Positions 45,336 through 54,891 are shown, counted from the stretch's first letter. The stretch: DNA of 64,000 nt from Bradyrhizobium sp. BRP22 (GCF_020194175.1 NZ_JADYVX010000034.1:1-64000); one strand, 5' to 3'. Program-made: numbers and translations. Notes: a model not told the origin generated them from the letters alone.

Positions 45336-46957
45336 GCGAGGCTATCCTTTCGCTCGAAAGGCTGAGCGTGCGCCTGCCGGAGGGCGCCGACCGGCCCCAT
45401 GCGCTGTCGGACGTTTCGCTTTCGATCGCCTCGAACGAGATCCTCTGCGTGGTCGGCGAATCCGGTTCCGGCAAGTCGATGATGGCGAACGCGATCATGC
45501 GGCTGTTGCCGAACGAGGTCAAAATCGAGAACGGCCGCATGCTGTTCGAGGGTCGCGATCTCTGCGCCGCCGATACGGCCGAGATGCGCGAAGTGCGCGG
45601 CGCCGGCATCGCCATGATCTTCCAGGAACCGATGACCGCGCTCAATCCGCTGCGCACCATCGGCGACCAGATCGGCGAGATGTTCTCGATCCATACCGGG
45701 CTGTCGAATGCCGAGATCAATGCGCGCGTGCTCGCATTGCTCGCCGACGTCCGCATTCCCGATCCCAAACTGGCCGCAAAGGCCTATCCGCATGAGCTCT
45801 CCGGCGGCCAGCGCCAGCGCGCCATGATCGCGATGGCGCTCGCGCTCGATCCAAAGCTGCTGATCGCGGATGAGCCGACCACCGCGCTCGACGTCACCAC
45901 GCAGGCGCAGATATTGAAGCTGATCCGCGACCTGCAGCAGCGCAAGAAGACGGCGGTGCTGTTCATCACCCATGATTTCGGCGTCGTCGCCGAGATCGCC
46001 GATCGCGTCGTGGTGATGCAGCACGGCAGGATCGTCGAACAAGGGACGGCTAACGAGGTGCTGCACCATCCGGTGCACCCTTACACGAGGCAGCTCATTG
46101 CCGCCGTACCACCGCTGAAGGCACCGCCGCCGCGGCCGCTGTCGAGCGAGAACATCTTGACGATTGCCAGCGTCTCAAAAACCTACCGCACCGGCGGCTT
46201 CCTCGGACGCGGCGCGCGTGTCACGGCCGCGGTCAAGGATACCTCGCTCGATCTGCCCAAGGGCGCAACGCTTGGCATCGTCGGTGAATCCGGCTCAGGC
46301 AAGTCGACCCTGGCGCGCTGCATCGTGCGCCTGATCGATCCCGATACCGGATCGATCGTGCTCAACGGCAAGGACTGGGCAAAGCTGTCGCGCGAGGAAG
46401 TCCGCCGCGAGACCCGGCACATCCAGATGGTGTTCCAGGACCCGTTTGCCTCGCTCAATCCGCGCCGCAAGGCCGCGGAGCTGGTGGCGCAAGGCCCTAT
46501 CGTCCACGGCACGCCGCGCGTCACGGCGATTGCCGAAGCCAGGAAACTGTTCGAGCTGGTCGGGCTTGATCCATCCGCCGGCGACCGCTACCCGCATGAA
46601 TTCTCCGGCGGCCAGCGCCAGCGCATCGGGCTTGCGCGTGCACTGGCGCTGAAGCCGGAGGTGCTGGTCGCGGACGAGCCGGTCTCCGCGCTCGACGTTT
46701 CCGTGCAGGCGCAAGTGCTGAAGCTCCTGGCCGACCTGCGCCAGCGGCTCGGCCTTTCCATCATCTTCATCACCCATGATCTGCGCGTCGCCGCGCAGAT
46801 TTGCGATCTTGTCGCAGTCATGAAGGATGGCGCGGTGGTCGAGCACGGATTGGCTACCGAGGTCTTCGGCAAGCCAAAGCATCCCTATACGCAGGCGCTG
46901 CTGGATTCGATACCCGGCGGTGAGTTCGCGCGAGAGCACGACACCGCCGCGGAGTGA
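45332..46957 (+). CDS. ABC transporter ATPase, fused DppD-DppF (two nucleotide-binding domains)
   Basis: 541 residues, two ATPase domains in one chain. The first has Walker A GESGSGKSM (42-50), FQEPMTALNP, LSGGQRQR, LLIADEPTTALD and ITHD. The second, from about residue 275, has GESGSGKST, FQDPFASLNP, FSGGQRQR, VLVADEPVSALD and ITHD. It resembles GsiA/YejF-type ATPases. It starts at ATG 45332, overlapping the permease stop by 4 bases. Its stop TGA directly abuts the stop of the opposing oxidoreductase gene with no intergenic base (TGATCA). Confidence 0.88.
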   Translation: MSEAILSLERLSVRLPEGADRPHALSDVSLSIASNEILCVVGESGSGKSMMANAIMRLLPNEVKIENGRMLFEGRDLCAADTAEMREVRGAGIAMIFQEPMTALNPLRTIGDQIGEMFSIHTGLSNAEINARVLALLADVRIPDPKLAAKAYPHELSGGQRQRAMIAMALALDPKLLIADEPTTALDVTTQAQILKLIRDLQQRKKTAVLFITHDFGVVAEIADRVVVMQHGRIVEQGTANEVLHHPVHPYTRQLIAAVPPLKAPPPRPLSSENILTIASVSKTYRTGGFLGRGARVTAAVKDTSLDLPKGATLGIVGESGSGKSTLARCIVRLIDPDTGSIVLNGKDWAKLSREEVRRETRHIQMVFQDPFASLNPRRKAAELVAQGPIVHGTPRVTAIAEARKLFELVGLDPSAGDRYPHEFSGGQRQRIGLARALALKPEVLVADEPVSALDVSVQAQVLKLLADLRQRLGLSIIFITHDLRVAAQICDLVAVMKDGAVVEHGLATEVFGKPKHPYTQALLDSIPGGEFAREHDTAAE

Positions 46958-48262
46958 TCAGGCGATCTCGCGCGCGTCGCGGCGGCGATAGACCAGCAGC
47001 ATCAGTGGCGCAAGCTTTCGTAATAGCCCGTGGGCGGGGATCGGTTGCGGTTCGGAGAAGGGCAGCGCCAGTTCGTTCAAGGGGACACCGCGGACCGCTT
47101 TCGCAAGCTCACCGCCGATCGCAATGGTCAGCGCAACCGCGCGGCCATTGCAGCCGGTCCAGCCATAGGCGTCGGGACCGAGCTTGTGAAAACGCGGCAG
47201 GAAATCCGTGGTCATGCCGACATAGCCGTTCCAGACGTGGTCGAAGGATACTTCGCCGATCTGTGGCCATAGCCGCTGCAAACGCGCGGTCACCCTCTCC
47301 TTCAGTCGCGCGGCTTTGTCACCGGGGCCAATCACCGCGCCGCCGGTGACAAGCCGGTTGCGCGCGTCGTAGCGCGCGAAATAGAGCTCTCCATGCGTAT
47401 CCGACATCGCCTGCCGTGCCGGGATGATGGACTTGCGGACATTGTCCGATAGCGGCTGCGTCGCCATCTGCCAGGACAACACCGGCATCACCTCGGTCGC
47501 GATCTCCGGCACCAGCGATTTCACGATCTCGCCGCTATAGGCATTGGTCGCCACCACCAGCGCGCGGCCGGAAATCTCGCCTTTGGCCGTCTTCACCACC
47601 CAGCGATTGTTCTCGCGTTTGAAGCTCTCCACCGGCGAGCGCGCATAGATGCGGCCGCCCTGATCAAGTACGGCGCGCGCGAGCCCTCGCGCCAGCGCCA
47701 GCGGATTGATGTGGCCCCCGCCCCTGTTCCAGAAACCGCCGTACCACGCATCCGAGCCGAGCATGTCGCAGACTTGCTCACGCGACAACAGTTCGACGGG
47801 CGCGCCGAATTTCGACCATTGCCGCACCCGCCGCTCCGCGATCTTGATGCGGCCGGGCGAGTGCACCGGCTGCACCCAGCCTGCCTGTTCCTGCTCGGCC
47901 TCGATGTTGTATCGCTGCGCGACGTCAAACAGCATCGAGGCGCTGTCGCGCAACAGACCGACAAAGCGCTCGCCAGCGGCGCCATGCCTGGCGATGATGT
48001 CTTCAGGATCGGGCCGCGACAAGGTTGGAATCACCTGGCCGTTGTTGCGCCCTGAAGCACCCCAGCCCGGCTCCATCGCCTCGACAACAGCAACGTCAAT
48101 ACCGGCTTCACGCAAATGCAGCGCGGTCGACAGTCCCGTGAAACCGCCGCCGATCACGATCACGTCGGCCTGCTGGCTACCGGACAGGTCGGGCAGATCA
48201 GGCCCGGAGGGCGTCACCGCGGCCCAAAGGGAGTCGGGCCAGCGGATTTCGGTTCTTTCCAT
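46958..48262 (-). CDS. FAD-dependent oxidoreductase of the DAO family (PuuB/OrdL-like)
   Basis: 434 residues from ATG 48262, which has GAAGAGA at good spacing; the longer reading from 48325 lacks support. It has an N-terminal WPDSLWAAVTP segment, then the FAD dinucleotide motif VIVIGGGFTGLSTALHLREAG, GWGASGRNNGQVIP, and a C-terminal GYVGMTTDFLPRFHKLGPDAYGWTGCNGRAVALT. This pattern is seen in gamma-glutamylputrescine oxidase-like enzymes that oxidise secondary or primary amines of amino-acid-type compounds. It faces the peptide ABC operon tail to tail. The substrate could be the imported compound, but the genes are convergent, so this is weak inference. Confidence 0.82.
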   Translation of the reverse strand: MERTEIRWPDSLWAAVTPSGPDLPDLSGSQQADVIVIGGGFTGLSTALHLREAGIDVAVVEAMEPGWGASGRNNGQVIPTLSRPDPEDIIARHGAAGERFVGLLRDSASMLFDVAQRYNIEAEQEQAGWVQPVHSPGRIKIAERRVRQWSKFGAPVELLSREQVCDMLGSDAWYGGFWNRGGGHINPLALARGLARAVLDQGGRIYARSPVESFKRENNRWVVKTAKGEISGRALVVATNAYSGEIVKSLVPEIATEVMPVLSWQMATQPLSDNVRKSIIPARQAMSDTHGELYFARYDARNRLVTGGAVIGPGDKAARLKERVTARLQRLWPQIGEVSFDHVWNGYVGMTTDFLPRFHKLGPDAYGWTGCNGRAVALTIAIGGELAKAVRGVPLNELALPFSEPQPIPAHGLLRKLAPLMLLVYRRRDAREIA

Positions 48263-48339
48263 CGTCAATCTCTTCGCGATCACTTGCCCGGCGCCGCATC
48301 CATGGGAACGTCGGCTTGCGGGCACCGGATCGATCTGTT

Positions 48340-48349
48340 TAGTGTACTA
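48340..48349. promoter_or_regulatory. short palindrome in the divergent promoter region
   Basis: TAGTGTACTA (arms TAGT/ACTA around GT) lies in the 118-base region between the divergent oxidoreductase and VOC genes. Its GTGTAC core equals that of the palindrome at 54948-54959. It is an operator candidate, with no regulator gene adjacent. Confidence 0.35.
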
Positions 48350-48380
48350 CGCCTCTTATCCATGGCGGGGAAACAGCAGA

Positions 48381-49235
48381 GTGTCACTCAAGAATGTCAT
48401 TGGACTAGATCACGCCGTGATCATGGTGAAGGATCTCGATCGGGCCGCCGAGAACTGGAAGCGGCTAGGCTTCACGGTTTCGCCGCGCGGCACCCATAGC
48501 GCACATATGGGATCCGGCAATTACACCATCATGCTCGATCCCGACTATGTCGAACTGCTCGGCGTGCTCACCCCGACCGAGCACAATGCGCCGGCGCGGG
48601 CATTCCTGGAGCAGCGTGGCGAAGGCATCGAGCGCATCGCATTCACCGCGGTCGATTCTGCAGATGGCGCCGAGGAGATTCGCGCACGTGGTTACGCACC
48701 GATTGGTCCCACCGATTTCGAGCGGCCGGTGACGATGCCTGACCGCACGCTGTCGGCGGCCAAATTCCGCACCTTCCAGTGGCCGACAGCGGAGGCGCCG
48801 GGCGGCCTGCGCATCTTCGCATGCCAGCACAAGACCCGCGAGACCGTGTGGATCCCGGAATTGATGACGCATGCCAATGGCGCGAAACGCCTGAGGCAGG
48901 TGCTGATCGTGACGCCGGAGCCGGCCAAGGATGCCGCGCATCTGTCCAAGATGATCGATGTCCCAGCCAGGGCCGAAGCCGACGGCGCCGTTGCCGTGCC
49001 CTCGGGCTCGGACCGCGCCGACTTCGTGTTTCTGACCACGGACCAACTCGGCGCGCGTTATCCCGGCGTATCACTGGCAACCCTGCCCGAACGCGGCGGC
49101 GCCGGCCTCGTGATCGCCGCCGATCTTGCCGCCGCGGAAAAGGCGCTGGGCTCGACCGGCGTGCACAGTGCCGGTGCGATCTGCGTACCGCCGGCGGCAG
49201 GCAATGGGACGTTGCTTGCTTTCGTCAAGGCATAA
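48381..49235 (+). CDS. VOC (glyoxalase/dioxygenase superfamily) protein
   Basis: 284 residues from GTG 48381, chosen because GGGGAAA lies about 9 bases upstream and the family sequence begins right there (SLKNVIGLDHAVIMVKDLDRAAENWKRLGF). It matches the Glyoxalase_3-like group by eye: two beta-alpha-beta-beta-beta modules (about 5-120 and 140-280), His11 and later acidic residues (DYVELLG) as candidate metal ligands. The reaction is unknown. It lies 101 bases upstream of the sugar-type ABC operon on the same strand, so they may be co-regulated. Confidence 0.75.
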   Translation: MSLKNVIGLDHAVIMVKDLDRAAENWKRLGFTVSPRGTHSAHMGSGNYTIMLDPDYVELLGVLTPTEHNAPARAFLEQRGEGIERIAFTAVDSADGAEEIRARGYAPIGPTDFERPVTMPDRTLSAAKFRTFQWPTAEAPGGLRIFACQHKTRETVWIPELMTHANGAKRLRQVLIVTPEPAKDAAHLSKMIDVPARAEADGAVAVPSGSDRADFVFLTTDQLGARYPGVSLATLPERGGAGLVIAADLAAAEKALGSTGVHSAGAICVPPAAGNGTLLAFVKA

Positions 49236-49336
49236 ACGACCAGCGCACACGCGACAATTGTAGTGCACATTAGGGCTAGGCAGAGCCCGCGCAAACGCTA
49301 GTATCTCTCCCAAACAAAAAGACCAGGGAGAGAAAC

Positions 49337-50659
49337 ATGACGGATCACCAGATCTCGCGCCGGCAGCTTTTGGCCGGCACGGCTGCAGCCGGCGCGCTCA
49401 GCCTCACCGGATTTCCGGCGCGCGCCGACGTAGACTGGAAGAAGTATAACGGCACCAAGCTCGAGGTGATCCTCGCCAAGGGGCCGCGCGGCGACAACCT
49501 GCAAAAATACATCAAGGAGTTCACCGCGCTCACGGGCATCCAGGTCGAGTCCGAGCAGATTCCCGAGCAGCAGCAGCGCCAGAAATGCGTCATTGAGCTC
49601 GCCTCGGGCAAGCCGAGCTTCGACGTCGTCCATTTGAGCTACCATGTGCAGAAGCGACAGTTCGAGAAGGCCGGCTGGCTCGCCGATATCTCCGCCTATC
49701 TGAAGGATCCGAATTTCACGCCGCCAGACCTCGTCGAAAGCGACTTCTCCGCCGCCGGACAGCAATACGCCAAGAACGACAAGGGCCAGATGCTGTCGCT
49801 GCCATGGTCGGTCGACTATTTCATCCTTTATTACAACAAGGAGCTGTTCCAGAAGAAAGGCGTCGAAGTGCCGAAGACGCTGGACGAGATGGTGGTGGCC
49901 GCCGAGAAGCTCACCGACCCCAAGGAAGGCACCTTCGGCTTTGTCGGGCGAGGCCTGCGCAACGCCAACATGGCGATGTGGACCAACTTCTATCTGAACT
50001 ATGGTGGTGAATTCCTCGACAGCAAGGGCAACATCCTCACCGACGGCCCCGAGGCGATCGAGGCGACCAAGCTTTATCAGCGGCTCCTGACCAAATCGGC
50101 GCCTCCCGGCGTCGCCGGGTTCAACTGGATGGAGTCGATGGCCTCGTTCACGCAAGGTCGGTCAGCGATGTGGATCGACGCCGACGGCTGGGCGCCGCCG
50201 CTGGAAGATCCAACCGCCTCGCGCGTCGTCGGCAAGGTCGGCTACACCCTCGTGCCCGCCGGGCCCAAGGGCGCGTTTTCCTCGACCTATGGCGATGGCA
50301 TCGGCATCGCCGCGGCCAGCAAGAACAAGGAAGCCGCCTACCTCCTGTGCCAATGGGTCGTCTCCCGGACGCAAGCTGCGAGATTGCTGCAGGCCGGCGG
50401 CGGCGTGCCATTCCGCAATTCGATCGTGAACGATCCCGAAGTCGCTAAGGGCGTGAAGACCCAGGAATGGCTGAAGTCCGTCGTCGACTCCGCCAAGATC
50501 AGCAAGCTCGGGCTGCCCGTCATCATTCCCGTCGCCGAATTCCGTGACATCGTCGGCGCGGCGCTGACCGCGACGCTCTCGGGCGCCGATCCGGCAACGG
50601 AGTTGAAGAAGGCGCACGAGCAATTCCGGCCCATCCTGGAACGCAGCGAAAAAGCGTGA
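49337..50659 (+). CDS. ABC transporter substrate-binding protein, family 1 (sugar type), Tat signal
   Basis: 440-residue periplasmic protein. The N-terminus MTDHQISRRQLLAGTAAAGALSLTGFPARA is a clear twin-arginine signal. The mature part shows GTKLEVILAKGPRGDNLQKYIKEFTALTGIQVE, SFDVVHLSY and LPWSVDYFILYYNKELFQKKGVEVPKTLDE, typical of carbohydrate or polyol binding proteins. AGGGAGAG precedes the ATG. The permease start overlaps its stop (GTGA). No ATPase gene follows the two permeases. Confidence 0.88.
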   Translation: MTDHQISRRQLLAGTAAAGALSLTGFPARADVDWKKYNGTKLEVILAKGPRGDNLQKYIKEFTALTGIQVESEQIPEQQQRQKCVIELASGKPSFDVVHLSYHVQKRQFEKAGWLADISAYLKDPNFTPPDLVESDFSAAGQQYAKNDKGQMLSLPWSVDYFILYYNKELFQKKGVEVPKTLDEMVVAAEKLTDPKEGTFGFVGRGLRNANMAMWTNFYLNYGGEFLDSKGNILTDGPEAIEATKLYQRLLTKSAPPGVAGFNWMESMASFTQGRSAMWIDADGWAPPLEDPTASRVVGKVGYTLVPAGPKGAFSSTYGDGIGIAAASKNKEAAYLLCQWVVSRTQAARLLQAGGGVPFRNSIVNDPEVAKGVKTQEWLKSVVDSAKISKLGLPVIIPVAEFRDIVGAALTATLSGADPATELKKAHEQFRPILERSEKA

Positions 50660-51594
50660 GCACGATAACCGAGACGACTCCGGCCGCGGCGGAAGCGTCC
50701 GCCGCGCCGGAGCAGCAATGGCATCGCCCCACCTACTGGCCTTTCGTGCTGCCGGCGCTCATCGTCGTGCTGGCCGTGATCGTGTTCCCATGGCTCTTCA
50801 CGATCTGGATGAGCTTCAATGAATGGAAGGTCGGCTCGCCCACGACCTTCGTCGGGTTCGCCAACTATCTGCGATTGCCGAACGATCCGCGTTTCGTCGA
50901 GGCTGTCGGACACACCATCTTCTACACGGCACTGTCGGTGATATTGCCGCTGATCTTCGGCACGCTCGCAGCCGTCGTGTTCCACCAGCGCTTTGCGGGA
51001 CGCGGCTTTTTACGCGGCGTCTTCATCATGCCGATGATGGCTACTCCGGTGGCGATCGCGCTGGTCTGGACCATGATGTTCCATCCGCAGCTCGGCGTGC
51101 TCAACTACCTCTTGTCGCTGGTCGGCCTGCCGCCGCAGCTCTGGGTGTTCAATCCGGCGACCGTCATTCCATCGCTGGTGCTGGTCGAGACCTGGCAATG
51201 GACGCCGCTGGTGATGCTGATCGTGCTCGGCGGCCTCGCCGCAATCCCGACCGAGCCATATGAGAGCGCGGAGATCGATGGCGCCAGCTTCTGGCAGATG
51301 TTCCGCTACATCACGCTGCCGCTGATCATGCCGTTTTTGTTCATCGCCGGGATGATCCGCATGATCGACGCGGTGAAGAGTTTCGACATCATCTTCGCGA
51401 TCACCCAAGGCGGACCTGGCTCGGCGTCGGAGACCATCAACCTCTATCTCTACAGCGTCGCCTTTGTCTATTACGACCTGGGCTATGGCTCGGCGATCGC
51501 GGTGGTGTTCTTCCTCTTGATCGTGCTGCTCGCAGCGGTGCTGCTTTATCTGCGCAAGCGGATGCTGTGGACCGAGATCGGAGGCGGCGCATGA
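50656..51594 (+). CDS. ABC transporter permease, MalF/UgpA type
   Basis: 312 residues, starting at GTG 50656 that overlaps the preceding stop by 4 bases. About six helices; the first is PFVLPALIVVLAVIVFPWLFTIWMSF, and the coupling loop EPYESAEIDGASFWQMFRYITLPLIMP has the EAA-type sequence of sugar permeases. AITQGGPGSASETINLYLY is a family landmark. Partner of the MalG-type gene. Confidence 0.88.
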   Translation: MSTITETTPAAAEASAAPEQQWHRPTYWPFVLPALIVVLAVIVFPWLFTIWMSFNEWKVGSPTTFVGFANYLRLPNDPRFVEAVGHTIFYTALSVILPLIFGTLAAVVFHQRFAGRGFLRGVFIMPMMATPVAIALVWTMMFHPQLGVLNYLLSLVGLPPQLWVFNPATVIPSLVLVETWQWTPLVMLIVLGGLAAIPTEPYESAEIDGASFWQMFRYITLPLIMPFLFIAGMIRMIDAVKSFDIIFAITQGGPGSASETINLYLYSVAFVYYDLGYGSAIAVVFFLLIVLLAAVLLYLRKRMLWTEIGGGA

Positions 51595-52415
51595 GCCCGC
51601 GTCAACTCCTCGGCCGGATCGGCCTCTGGTTCTCGGTGTTCATCATCGTGTCACCGGCGATCCTGTTCTTCCTCTGGATGATCTCGCTGTCGCTGAAGTA
51701 CGAGATCGACAACGCCGCCTATCCGCCGGTGTTCATCCCCGAGCAGTTCGCCTGGAAGAATTATGCCGACGTGCTCGCCTCCAACCGCTTCCTGACCTAT
51801 TTCGTCAACAGCCTGGTCGTGACCGGCAGCGCGACCTTGCTCGCGATGCTGGTCGGCGTGCCCGCCGGTTACGGCATCGCGCGGATGGCGGCGCATAAAT
51901 CGGCGATCGTGATCCTGATCGCGCGCATCACGCCGGGACTGTCGTATCTGATCCCGCTGTTCCTGCTGTTCCAGTGGCTGGGGCTGCTCGGCACGCTGGT
52001 GCCGCAGATCATCATCCATCTCGTGGTGACGGTGCCGATCGTGATCTGGATCATGATCGGCTATTTCGAGACCACGCCTTTGGAATTGGAGGAAGCCGCA
52101 CGGATCGACGGCGCCACGCGCTGGCAGGTGTTCCGCCATGTCGCGTTGCCGATCGCGCGCCCGGGACTAGCCGTCGCCTTCATCCTCGCGGTGATCTTCT
52201 CCTGGAACAATTTCGTGTTCGGCATCGTGCTGGCGGGACGCGAGACGCGCACCTTGCCGGTTGCCGTCTACAATATGATCTCGTTCGACCAGTTGAGCTG
52301 GGGGCCGCTCGCCGCCGCCGCGCTGCTGGTGACGTTCCCGGTGCTGCTGCTCACGGTGTTCGCCCAACGGCAGATCGTCGCCGGGCTTACTGCGGGTGCC
52401 GTGAAGGGTGGATAG
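51591..52415 (+). CDS. ABC transporter permease, MalG/UgpE type
   Basis: 274 residues from ATG 51591, overlapping the MalF-type stop by 4 bases with GGAGGCGG upstream. Six helices; the coupling loop LELEEAARIDGATRWQVFRHVALPIARPG is the classic EAA motif. It ends the operon, and a repeat element follows directly. The expected MalK/UgpC-type ATPase is absent, so the importer must borrow one encoded elsewhere. Confidence 0.88.
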   Translation: MSPRQLLGRIGLWFSVFIIVSPAILFFLWMISLSLKYEIDNAAYPPVFIPEQFAWKNYADVLASNRFLTYFVNSLVVTGSATLLAMLVGVPAGYGIARMAAHKSAIVILIARITPGLSYLIPLFLLFQWLGLLGTLVPQIIIHLVVTVPIVIWIMIGYFETTPLELEEAARIDGATRWQVFRHVALPIARPGLAVAFILAVIFSWNNFVFGIVLAGRETRTLPVAVYNMISFDQLSWGPLAAAALLVTFPVLLLTVFAQRQIVAGLTAGAVKGG

Positions 52416-52425
52416 CGTCTCCCCG

Positions 52426-52510
52426 CGTCATTGCGAGCGAAGCGAAGCAATCCAGAGCGCCACTTGCGGGAACATGGATTGCTTCGTCGCTTGCGCTCCT
52501 CGCAATGACG
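52426..52510. repeat. palindromic repeat, CATTGCGAGCGA family (copy 3)
   Basis: CGTCATTGCGAGCGAAGCGA at the left and CTCGCAATGACG at the right are inverted arms, with GCAATCCA / TGGATTGC pairing inside and a slightly diverged right half. It separates the convergent sugar ABC operon and the NCS2-like permease gene. Confidence 0.8.
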
Positions 52511-52519
52511 GCTGAGAGT

Positions 52520-54178
52520 TCACTCCGCCGGTGCCGCGATCGGCATCTCCGGATGTGAGCTGTAGGCCACGCTGCCGACGGACCTGCTGAGCGCGAACAG
52601 TCCCGCCGCCATCACGACATAAGCCAGCGCCACCCCAGGCGTGACGCCAAGGCCGCCTCCGATGCCGACCGCTTCGCCGTGCATGAAGCCGAAATAGGTC
52701 ATCACGGCGCCGGCCAGCGCAAAGGCTGAGGCTTTGAGGAAATCACGCTCGATCACGAAGACGGCGATCGCGCCCAGCACGAGGCCGGCGAGGATCGAGC
52801 CGCCGCCCATCACTTCAAGCCCGTGATAGATCACCCCCTGCTGCGGCAGCGCGGCGATTGCGGCCGCTTTGACCTCGCCCACCTTGTCGGCCGCGAGCCC
52901 GCCGACACTTTGCGCCGCCGTCATGGTCGACGCCAGCATGGTGTCGATCTGCAACTTGGCCCAGGCGGCGAGATGCGGCGTGAACGCCAGCACGATCGCG
53001 GGCGCATGCCTGGCCGGCGTGGTCTGAAACGCCTGCGCACCGATCAGCATGCCGATATAGAGCAGGATCGGCGAGATCGCGACGACCGGCACCAGTGCCA
53101 ACAACACCGAGATGATGCCGAACCAGGATAGCACTACCACCATGATTCCGGTGGCAGCCGAATAGCCGATCCGTCCACCCATCGCCTTCCAGCCGGGATG
53201 GCCGATGTAGACAGCGTTGATGAAGGGATTGCCCATCAGGCAGCCGATCAGGCTGACGACGCCGTCGGCGGTCAGTACGCGCGTGGTCGGATATTCGTCG
53301 CCGGCGGCCTCCGCGCTCTCGACGTTGTCCATGGCCTCGACAAGATCGTAGATGCCGAAGGGAATCGCCGTGACCAGGATGATCCCTAAGAACTCGAAGC
53401 CGGAGAACACCTGCCCGACGGCCGGGATCGGCACCGAGAAACCAAAGTTCGCGAAGGCATCGCCGACGCCCTTCAGGCTCAAGCCGCCGAGCCCGAGGCC
53501 GAACAGGTTCGAGCCCCATGCGATGATCATGCCGGCCGCAATCGCCACGAGCCCCGCGGGAATGCCGCGCGGATATTTCACCCCGCCGAACCAGCTCACC
53601 AGGATGATGGCGAAGCAGATCAGCCCGATCTGCGGCGTCATGTACATCTCGAGCGCCGGCCGCATCGCGATGAAGGTGACGGAAACGCCGGCGAGCGTGC
53701 CGAGCAGCGCCGCGCGCGGCGTGATCTTGCGGATATACGGCGCAATGAAGCCGCCGATCATCAGGATGAAGCTCTGGAAGAACACCCAGACCAGGCCGGC
53801 TGACCAGCCCTTGATGGGGTCGCCGGTCTTGAGCGTGATCGGCAGCATGATCACGAAGGTGACGATGAACATATGCGGGACGCTGACGCCCGATGGCAGG
53901 GCGCAGACATCGCTGCGGCCGGTCTTCTGCGCCAGTCGGTAGGCGAGGAACGCGTAATAGAAAGTGGAGAGGCACATCATCAGGCCGAGCGCCGGCAGGA
54001 TGCGCCCGAACACAAGTGAGTCCGGCATCTTCAGGACGAAGCGCAGCAGGCCGGTGAGGACCAGCATGTTGACGAGGATGTTGGTGCCGAAGCCGAAAAA
54101 CGCGTTCCAGTCGCCCGATGTCCACAGTGCCGGTTTGAACTCGGACCTGCCGGCCGTCCCCGTCATGCTGGTGCTCAT
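52520..54178 (-). CDS. NCS2/AzgA-like xanthine-uracil-type permease
   Basis: 552-residue inner-membrane protein with about 12-14 hydrophobic segments. Its layout resembles the NCS2/AzgA purine-pyrimidine permeases: an early DWNAFFGFGTNILVNMLVLTGL, ALPSGVSVPHMFIVTFVIMLP, a TPRAALLGTLAGVSVTFIAM stretch and FEFLGIILVTAIPFGIYDLVEAMDNVESAE. I chose ATG 54178, with AAGGAC about 7 bases upstream. It lies 11 bases after the cysteine hydrolase stop in the same operon, so it probably imports that enzyme's substrate or a precursor. Assignment is by pattern only; it is divergent from UraA-type members. Confidence 0.75.
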   Translation of the reverse strand: MSTSMTGTAGRSEFKPALWTSGDWNAFFGFGTNILVNMLVLTGLLRFVLKMPDSLVFGRILPALGLMMCLSTFYYAFLAYRLAQKTGRSDVCALPSGVSVPHMFIVTFVIMLPITLKTGDPIKGWSAGLVWVFFQSFILMIGGFIAPYIRKITPRAALLGTLAGVSVTFIAMRPALEMYMTPQIGLICFAIILVSWFGGVKYPRGIPAGLVAIAAGMIIAWGSNLFGLGLGGLSLKGVGDAFANFGFSVPIPAVGQVFSGFEFLGIILVTAIPFGIYDLVEAMDNVESAEAAGDEYPTTRVLTADGVVSLIGCLMGNPFINAVYIGHPGWKAMGGRIGYSAATGIMVVVLSWFGIISVLLALVPVVAISPILLYIGMLIGAQAFQTTPARHAPAIVLAFTPHLAAWAKLQIDTMLASTMTAAQSVGGLAADKVGEVKAAAIAALPQQGVIYHGLEVMGGGSILAGLVLGAIAVFVIERDFLKASAFALAGAVMTYFGFMHGEAVGIGGGLGVTPGVALAYVVMAAGLFALSRSVGSVAYSSHPEMPIAAPAE

Positions 54179-54189
54179 GATAATGTCCT

Positions 54190-54891
54190 TCAAGCCAATG
54201 TTTTCGAAGTCTCCAACGCCTCCAGTACAGCGGCTGAGCTGGCGACCCAGCCGAAGATGCCGCCCTGGGCCTTGATCATCTTGAGGCCCATCTCGTGAAA
54301 TTCGGGAAAGTAGGATGCGCAGCCGTCAGCGATGACGACGCAGCGATAGCCGCGGTCATTGGCCTCGCGCACAGTAGTGTTGACGCACACTTCCGTGGTG
54401 ACGCCGCACACCAGGAGATTCTCGATGCCGTATTTCTGCAGCACGTCGCCCATCTCGGTCGCGTAGAACGCGCCCTTGCCGGGCTTGTCGATCACGATCT
54501 CGCTGTCGAGCGGATAGAGTTCGGGGATGATGTCGTGGCCGGCCTCGCCGCGGATGAGGATGCGGCCCATCGGGCCGGGATCGCCGATGCGCAAGGATGG
54601 CGCGCCGCGTTCGATCTTGGCGGGCGGCGCGTCGGACAGGTCAGGCAAGTGGCCTTCGCGGGTGTGGATCACCAGCATGCCGGTGTCGCGCGCCGCTGAT
54701 AGTACCGAGCCGATCGGCTGCACGGCCCGTGCAAGCTGGCCGACGTCATTGCCAAGCGTTTCGCCGAAGCCGCCGGGCTCCATGAAATCGCGCTGCATGT
54801 CGATGATGACGAGCGCCGTCTTGGTCCAATCGAGCTCGATCGGCTCCGGCTCAGCGACGATCTTTCCCACTGCATCGCTTGAGTTCGCCAT
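54190..54891 (-). CDS. isochorismatase-fold cysteine hydrolase, biuret hydrolase-like
   Basis: 233 residues. The catalytic triad is visible: Asp31 (VIIDMQRDF), Lys136 (DKPGKGAF) and Cys169 (GVTTEVCVNTT). Several stretches match what I recall of biuret hydrolase: HTREGHLPDLSD, GDPGPMGRILIRGE, DIIPELYPLDSE, VIDKPGKGAFYAT, REANDRGY. Biuret or triuret hydrolase-type deamidation is thus the best guess, above ureidoacrylate hydrolase (RutB). It is the first gene of an operon with the NCS2-like permease, behind a near-perfect sigma-54 promoter. No strong Shine-Dalgarno precedes ATG 54891. Confidence 0.82.
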   Translation of the reverse strand: MANSSDAVGKIVAEPEPIELDWTKTALVIIDMQRDFMEPGGFGETLGNDVGQLARAVQPIGSVLSAARDTGMLVIHTREGHLPDLSDAPPAKIERGAPSLRIGDPGPMGRILIRGEAGHDIIPELYPLDSEIVIDKPGKGAFYATEMGDVLQKYGIENLLVCGVTTEVCVNTTVREANDRGYRCVVIADGCASYFPEFHEMGLKMIKAQGGIFGWVASSAAVLEALETSKTLA

